Of a stretch of DNA of 5,336 nt, positions 1 to 5,336 are shown in pieces. Below the pieces are notes generated by a model. It worked only from the letters and a program-made list of their open reading frames with translations, was not told where the DNA came from and searched no databases. The translations under genes were made by a program, and so were the position numbers. This DNA is from Candidatus Bathyarchaeum sp. (lineage in GTDB: Archaea > Thermoproteota > Bathyarchaeia > Bathyarchaeales > Bathyarchaeaceae), in NCBI GenBank assembly GCA_003096255.1, contig PIXS01000277.1, positions 1 through 5,336 of the forward strand, read 5' to 3'. The stretch's first letter is position 1; each line of letters begins with the position of its first letter.

Positions 1-2094
1 AAGATTGCAGGTCATTGGTTAGGAGACCAAGTATCAATGGACGCTTATCCTCCTGCACAGACACTATATGCTGAGTTCAACGATTTAGCTCCAGAGACTG
101 GTCACGTGTTATGGGCAAAACCGATAACCCAAGGAGGCTTAGCTGGAGGTCAATCTTGGCAACAGGGCTTCCAACAAGGAGACGCTTACGAACCTAAATG
201 GACTGGCTCAATAATCATCGGCGGAATACTATTCTACAACGAATTCGAAACAACAGGAAGCGAAACTGGTCTTGAAAGAAACGTTATTGCAGTAGACCTG
301 CATACTGGAGAAGAGCTATGGCATAAACCGCTTCTTGACAGATCTGGCAACAACCGAAACTTAGATTTTGGTCAAGTATTCTTCTGGGATTCATACAACG
401 AACACGGAATTTTCGGTTACTTATGGGCAGACGGTGGCGGTGAATGGAATGCATTTGACCCATTCACTGGACGGTGGGAATACACAATGGAGGGCGTTCC
501 TTCCGGTACTAGGATGTATGGTCCCAAAGGAGAAATCTTCGTCTATACAGTGAATACTGGTGCAGGCTGGATGACCCTGTGGAACTCATCTCGAGTAGTT
601 TCCAATCACGGAAGCTGGAGACCACATGGCAACGTATACTCAGAAGAAGATACTCTGGAAGGAATTGAATGGAACGTAACTATACCTCTAGGATTGGTAG
701 GAAGTGTCGACAAAGTTCGTGAAGGCATAATACTCGGAACAAACTACGACAAGTACACCTTAACTATCGAAGGTGATAACAATGCTCACTATTGGGCAAT
801 AAGCACTAAACCCGGCGAAGAAGGAACACTACTATACAACGAAATGTGGACTCCTCTACCCCTTAATGTTGCTCATTACGACGTACAAGATGCAAGCGTA
901 GAAGACGATGTATTCTGTGTATCTGTCGCAGAAAGCCGAACTCACTATGGCTTCCGCCTTAGCACAGGTGAACTGCTTTGGGGTCCAACTGAAGAGCAGC
1001 ATTACACTGACAATTGGGGTTATTCTTCAAGTAACAGTTGGGACAACATCTACGATGGCAAATACTTCTCAGGCAACTACGGTGGACAAGTATGGTGTCG
1101 TGATACTGAAAATGGTACAACCTTGTGGGTGTACAACGTAACTGACCTTTACAACGAGAACCTACACAACAACAAATGGCGTTTCAGGCCTGCCTTCTTT
1201 GCTGACGGAAAACTGTATATCGAGAACACTGAGCATAACCCATTCGATCCACAACACCGTGGTGCACCATTCGTATGCATTGACATCGAATCAGGTGAGG
1301 AAATCTGGAGGATGCCTTACCGTGGAAGTGAATGGAGCTCTACTCCAATCATTGGAGACAGCATAATAGCGATGTACAATGAATACGACCAGCGCATATA
1401 CGCTATGGGCATAGGAGCAAGCAGAACCACAGTTTCAGTCCAAAACGACGTCATTACACAAGGAAATAGTGTAATGATAAAGGGCACCGTAACCGACGTC
1501 TCACCAGGCACTGAAGATGCTGGTATCAAACTGCGCTTCCCTAACGGCGTAGCTGCAGTATCTGATGCAAGTATGACGGACTGGATGCTTCACGTGTATA
1601 ACCAGTTCGAGTCTCCAGCTGATGTTGAAGGTGTCGATGTGTTCCTCGTTGTTGAAGACCCTAATGGCGAATATTACTCAGCAACTGTTACAACCGACAG
1701 AAACGGCATGTTCAGCCACATGTGGGCTCCCGCTGTTGTAGGAGAATACAAGGTCACTGCACTATTCGAAGGCACTAACGGCTACTTCGCTTCACAGTCG
1801 ACAACAGCCTTTGGAGTCGACCCAGCTGCAGCTAATCCAGGATACCAAGGTCCAAGTGCTGATGAGATTGCAACAAGGACAGTCAACATGATGCCACAAT
1901 TCCCAGACGTTCCTACAGTAGAAGAGATTGCTCATGAATCTGCAACAAGGACAATCAACATGCTTCCACAATACCCAGACACTACCTGCCCAGAAACTCC
2001 AGCATACCTGACAATCGACATCGTCATCATAGTACTGGTTGTCGTCGTGCTAATCATCGGACTATACTGCTGTTTCATGAAAAAACAGAAATAA
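1..2094 (+). CDS. PQQ-like beta-propeller cell-surface protein with Ig-like domain and C-terminal anchor (5' partial)
   Basis: The frame is open from base 1, and the 12 codons before the first ATG (base 37) read KIAGHWLGDQVS. These fit the conserved AxNWLG stretch that I recall just before the propeller in archaeal members, so the true start, signal peptide and probably an N-terminal Ig-like domain lie upstream. Counting from the ATG, PQQ-like blade motifs (D-x-x-TG-x-x-LW type) occur at ETGHVLW (20-26), LHTGEELW (88-95), LSTGELLW (308-315), ENGTTLW (358-364) and ESGEEIW (418-424). An Ig-like domain covers about 463-595 and includes KGTVTDVSPG. A short linker with a duplicated segment (613-649) leads to one membrane helix (about 660-680) and the tail KKQK, giving an outside-facing protein with an anchored C-terminus. 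The fold is convincing, but PQQ binding is not shown. The likely role is an extracellular structural or binding protein of unknown ligand. It ends in TAA, 19 bases before an oligo-T tract. Confidence 0.9.
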   Translation, partial: KIAGHWLGDQVSMDAYPPAQTLYAEFNDLAPETGHVLWAKPITQGGLAGGQSWQQGFQQGDAYEPKWTGSIIIGGILFYNEFETTGSETGLERNVIAVDLHTGEELWHKPLLDRSGNNRNLDFGQVFFWDSYNEHGIFGYLWADGGGEWNAFDPFTGRWEYTMEGVPSGTRMYGPKGEIFVYTVNTGAGWMTLWNSSRVVSNHGSWRPHGNVYSEEDTLEGIEWNVTIPLGLVGSVDKVREGIILGTNYDKYTLTIEGDNNAHYWAISTKPGEEGTLLYNEMWTPLPLNVAHYDVQDASVEDDVFCVSVAESRTHYGFRLSTGELLWGPTEEQHYTDNWGYSSSNSWDNIYDGKYFSGNYGGQVWCRDTENGTTLWVYNVTDLYNENLHNNKWRFRPAFFADGKLYIENTEHNPFDPQHRGAPFVCIDIESGEEIWRMPYRGSEWSSTPIIGDSIIAMYNEYDQRIYAMGIGASRTTVSVQNDVITQGNSVMIKGTVTDVSPGTEDAGIKLRFPNGVAAVSDASMTDWMLHVYNQFESPADVEGVDVFLVVEDPNGEYYSATVTTDRNGMFSHMWAPAVVGEYKVTALFEGTNGYFASQSTTAFGVDPAAANPGYQGPSADEIATRTVNMMPQFPDVPTVEEIAHESATRTINMLPQYPDTTCPETPAYLTIDIVIIVLVVVVLIIGLYCCFMKKQK
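1870..1980 (+). repeat. Two-copy 39-base direct repeat inside the propeller gene
   Basis: Copy 1 is 1870-1908 and copy 2 is 1942-1980, a period of 72 bases (24 codons). The copies differ at 4 of 39 bases and encode ATRTVNMMPQFPD and ATRTINMLPQYPD. The preceding codons are also alike (DEIA before copy 1, EEIA before the second unit), so the duplicated unit was probably the whole 24-codon block. It lies in the stalk between the Ig-like domain and the membrane helix, so it lengthens the linker without breaking the frame. Confidence 0.85.
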
Positions 2095-2104
2095 CCCAAA
2101 ATTT

Positions 2105-2120
2105 TCCCTCCCCTTTTTTT
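2105..2120 (+). terminator. Pyrimidine-rich terminator of the propeller gene
   Basis: A C/T-only run ends in seven T residues (2114-2120), starting 19 bases after the TAA stop. Archaeal RNA polymerase commonly terminates at such U-rich tracts without needing a hairpin. A six-base pairing between CCTCCC just before the T run and GGGAGG at 2125-2130 is possible, but it would enclose the T tract and so is not a classical intrinsic terminator. Confidence 0.6.
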
Positions 2121-2711
2121 GTATGGGAGGTAGCACCTGAGAAGAACAAAAACGGGGCTGAAAAGGCTCAGGCATGGGAAATGAAGCGTACAGAAGCAAT
2201 AGTGAAGCCTAGTTCCATTGTTTTTCATCCCCTCTTTTGGACCCCACGCAGGAGCCTCAGCACACCCATGTTCTTCTCAGTTACGATATGTACGCCATCA
2301 AAAAGTGAATGCTCTAGAGAGAGGCTGAATGAGCTTTGGAAAGTTTCAGTCTATATTGATGCTAGGGTTTTGTTCATTTTTTCCCTGCCGCTCCTTTCCG
2401 AAGCCCCAGTTAACTCTTCTCTAGAACCTGACACAGAATACAGTTACTGTAATAAACGTGCAGATATTCCTGCCTAAATTACGTGCCCCGTTTTTTGGCT
2501 GTGACTTGGTGTCAGCCATACGTCAGGGGACTGGTACTTGAAAAGTGGATGTTTTTATCTTCCAATCCCGACAAGCATAAAAGAAAGTCGGCTAAACCGT
2601 CAGCGTTTGTGCTCATATCCACCATTATGAACTCAACACTTAACAATAAGATGAAAAATGTTCTAAACTTTTATGAAATCACCGTATGAATTCTCTTAAA
2701 CCAATAATCAA
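2121..2711. other. Long intergenic region without a supported gene
   Basis: This gap of about 590 bases lies between two convergent genes. Open stretches on the + strand at 2181-2477 and 2483-2689 have no clear ribosome binding site, an amino-acid composition unlike a folded protein (scattered Cys, Ser and Pro) and no family I recognise. On the - strand, 2377-2225 holds a short frame split by one TAG, which may be a gene relic. A promoter-like TTTTTATC sits at 2552-2559 on the + strand. I found no tRNA, CRISPR or insertion-sequence signature. The gap may be decayed coding sequence or may carry an unrecognised small RNA. Confidence 0.5.
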
Positions 2712-2754
2712 CAAAAAAAGGAGGAAAATCCGAGATGCTTCAATGCACCATCGG
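2712..2754 (-). terminator. Hairpin plus T-tract terminator of the DOMON-like gene
   Basis: Read on the - strand, the site begins six bases after the TAA stop. CCGA pairs with TCGG (2751-2754 with 2730-2733). One T is bulged, then GGTGC pairs with GCATC (2745-2749 with 2734-2738, one G-U pair) around a six-base loop. ATTTTCCTCC and seven T residues (2713-2719) follow. This is a good terminator for the - strand gene. Its complement mimics a GGAGG ribosome site on the + strand. Confidence 0.7.
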
Positions 2755-2759
2755 AACAT

Positions 2760-3533
2760 TTACTCTTCAAGCTTTGCGCGTTTCCGTAGATAATGTGAGC
2801 CTGCTAGCAGAGCGACGGATGATATTACAGCCATGACTCCGAAGGTTAAGCCTTCAGGTATTGGTTCCTGTGAAAAGCCAGTGATTGCACCCCATGAATC
2901 TGGTACATCTGCAGAACTGTCTGGTGCCCATGTTGCAAGTGTGCTTGTGTTTGCGTCGTAAGCTGCAATTCTCATTCCAGTTGGTGGTTGCGTAGGAATT
3001 CCAACGGAACCTGACGTTTTGTCTGACTCAACGACTTCTAGAATCCAGTGTGGTGTGGCATTCAACGGGGAAGCGTCAATTGTGTTGCTCCATGTGATTT
3101 CTCCTGCGTCTGGTGTTACTTCGGTCCAGCCTGCGCCATTTCCTTGGTACACTGTCATGGTTGTGTGACCAACAATTTCTATCATGAAGTCACCGCTATC
3201 AGGAGCAGAGCCCCCAGTATTTTGGTCATCAAAGCAGATTTGCCAGTAGTCGCCTTCATCAGTAGTGTTGTCTGTGAAAATTTCTACAAGCCAATGCAAA
3301 CCATAAGTACCAAAGTCGATGTTGTATCCAAATTGTCCTGTTGCGTTTCCAGTCATATCTGTGATTGGAGAGTCAGTCCATTCGTCTGGGCTAGTCCACA
3401 TTCCATCAACAACCGTTGGGGTCTGAATTGCATACTCTAAGATTCCATAGTCTGTGTTGCCTGCAATGGTTGTTCCAACTGTTACTAAAAAGACAAGACT
3501 GCAAAGCATGAATATTGACATCCCTCTCTTCAT
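2760..3533 (-). CDS. Secreted DOMON/CBM9-like protein with PEG-type C-terminal sorting-like signal
   Basis: The protein is 257 residues from the chosen ATG (3531-3533). Residues 1-25 form a signal peptide: MKRG, then a hydrophobic core, with likely cleavage near TTIAG. The body is a beta-rich domain with the marks of the DOMON/CBM9-like sandwich: VDGMW (42-46), DEW (50-52), DYWQICFDD (95-103), GDFMIEIVGH (114-123) and HWILEVVES (162-170). The C-terminus is tripartite: EPIPEG (223-228), a hydrophobic stretch (229-246) and the basic patch LRKRAK (249-254). This resembles archaeal CTERM signals (PGF, PEF and PEFG types) that are processed by archaeosortases, and it is a tail I recall as frequent in Bathyarchaeia. 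The protein would be exported and held at the cell surface, with a possible sugar or haem ligand that cannot be read from sequence. The frame extends to a GTG at 3561-3563, but that start puts ten polar residues ahead of the signal peptide and is less likely. Confidence 0.85.
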   Translation of the reverse strand: MKRGMSIFMLCSLVFLVTVGTTIAGNTDYGILEYAIQTPTVVDGMWTSPDEWTDSPITDMTGNATGQFGYNIDFGTYGLHWLVEIFTDNTTDEGDYWQICFDDQNTGGSAPDSGDFMIEIVGHTTMTVYQGNGAGWTEVTPDAGEITWSNTIDASPLNATPHWILEVVESDKTSGSVGIPTQPPTGMRIAAYDANTSTLATWAPDSSADVPDSWGAITGFSQEPIPEGLTFGVMAVISSVALLAGSHYLRKRAKLEE

Positions 3534-3543
3534 TACAAAATAA

Positions 3544-3548
3544 CCCCC
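3544..3548 (-). promoter_or_regulatory. Ribosome binding site that favours the ATG at 3533
   Basis: On the - strand GGGGGT lies with its G run 10 bases upstream of the ATG at 3531-3533. It can pair with the CCUCC core of archaeal 16S rRNA if one G-U pair is allowed. It falls inside the longer GTG-started frame, so it decides for the shorter protein that begins directly with the signal peptide. Confidence 0.5.
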
Positions 3549-3751
3549 ATCTATATTGTACACTACATTTTCATCTAATTCGCCTTAAGAGCTTTTCCAC
3601 GTCAATTATTAATGAGGAAGCTGAATGTTGTTGAATTAACCAACGTTCCGTAATGAAAAATTATACATAACGATAAAACCCGTTCTAAACTTCTTTAATT
3701 GCCTTCTGGATTTTTCTGTAAATCAATGTTGTTTTTCGTCAAAAAACTGGT
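3549..3751. other. AT-rich upstream region of the DOMON-like gene
   Basis: No gene is visible here. The composition is AT-rich: one 60-base line (3601-3660) counted by eye is about 32 percent GC, against roughly 45-50 percent in the genes. It must hold the promoter of the - strand gene, but I cannot pick one site firmly. Candidates on the - strand are GTTTTATCG near 3672-3683, which would give a long leader, and CTCTTAAGG near 3583-3592, which is better spaced but a poor TATA match. Confidence 0.35.
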
Positions 3752-3783
3752 AAAAAAGGGAAGTTTTGTGGGAGCTTTCTCCC
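3752..3783 (-). terminator. Hairpin plus T-tract terminator of katG
   Basis: On the - strand, 78 bases after the katG TAG stop, GGGAG (3779-3783) pairs with CTCCC (3770-3774) around a four-base AAAG loop. After ACAAAAC comes TTCCC, then six T residues (3752-3757). The hairpin is short but perfect, and the T tract is 12 bases beyond it. It separates katG from the next gene on the same strand. Confidence 0.6.
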
Positions 3784-3861
3784 CTCTGATGAGCGTTCAA
3801 CTTTAGACTTGCTTAAGTTTGGACCATGACTTACCATGTTGTAGTCACTGGCTAGCTCCTG

Positions 3862-5336
<1,475 letters not shown>

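Noticed and set aside
291..414. Cys residues of the propeller protein at 294, 354 and 414 (residue numbers) are spaced exactly 60 apart, suggesting a designed metal or disulfide pattern.
   Set aside because: The last two occupy equivalent positions in successive blade strands and the first does not. The even spacing follows from blade length and needs no special explanation.
2181..2477. A 98-codon open stretch on the + strand in the gap.
   Set aside because: Weak ribosome site, composition unlike a folded protein, and no family recognised. Chance length is plausible in a 590-base gap.
2483..2689. A 68-codon open stretch on the + strand starting with GTG.
   Set aside because: No ribosome site and no recognisable motif. 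Only its last 20 codons follow the promoter-like site.
2720..2838. A strong GGAGG ribosome-like site followed by ATG at 2735 on the + strand, opening a frame of about 34 codons.
   Set aside because: The GGAGG and A run are the complement of the - strand terminator, and the frame runs into the end of the convergent gene. Its product has no recognisable features.
3048..3440. A 130-codon open stretch on the + strand, antisense to the DOMON-like gene.
   Set aside because: The opposite strand has clear family motifs, a signal peptide and an anchor. This frame is Cys-rich and without domain features, as expected for a shadow.
3534..3563. GTG start at 3561-3563, lengthening the DOMON-like protein by ten residues.
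   Set aside because: The added residues are polar and would precede a standard signal peptide that begins MKRG. The ribosome site lies inside this extension, which favours the ATG at 3533.
2660..3692. The 11-base sequence GTTCTAAACTT occurs at 2660-2670 and 3682-3692, on either side of the DOMON-like gene, suggesting flanking repeats of a mobile unit.
   Set aside because: A few 11-base matches are expected by chance in a window of this size. There is no transposase and there are no inverted ends.

Overview
The window reads as archaeal genomic DNA, most plausibly from Bathyarchaeia or a nearby lineage. The evidence is two cell-surface protein families that I recognise from that group: a PQQ-like beta-propeller protein, and a small DOMON/CBM9-like protein ending in a PEG-type C-terminal sorting-like signal. 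Pyrimidine-rich termination sites and long AT-rich gaps between genes fit as well. The lineage call comes from remembered family likeness and not from a marker gene, so it is moderately confident at best.

Layout: (1) Bases 1-2094, + strand: the C-terminal 697 codons of a membrane-anchored beta-propeller surface protein, whose N-terminus lies before the window. It ends at an oligo-T terminator (about 2105-2120). (2) Bases 2095-2711: a long intergenic gap with no gene I can support. It holds one weak promoter-like site and one short, amber-interrupted reading frame. (3) Bases 2760-3533, - strand, convergent with the first gene: a secreted DOMON-like protein with signal peptide and C-terminal anchor, followed by a hairpin plus T-tract terminator (2712-2754). 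(4) Bases 3534-3861: an AT-rich gap carrying the upstream region of that gene and the terminator of the next. (5) Bases 3862-5336, - strand: the C-terminal two thirds of katG (catalase-peroxidase). Its 5' end lies beyond the window.

The first two genes encode envelope proteins that would face outward and be held by a C-terminal hydrophobic segment. katG encodes a soluble haem enzyme that removes hydrogen peroxide. The genes do not look like one operon: the first pair is convergent, and katG is separated from the DOMON-like gene by 328 bases that include a terminator. The arginine codons of katG (almost all CGN) differ sharply from the mixed AGR/CGN use of the propeller gene, which supports horizontal acquisition, probably from bacteria. 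I see no CRISPR array, insertion sequence, tRNA or rRNA. The window is mostly ordinary. The points worth a second look are the recent 24-codon duplication in the propeller protein's stalk, the PEG-type tail, the shared form of the three terminators and the likely foreign origin of katG.
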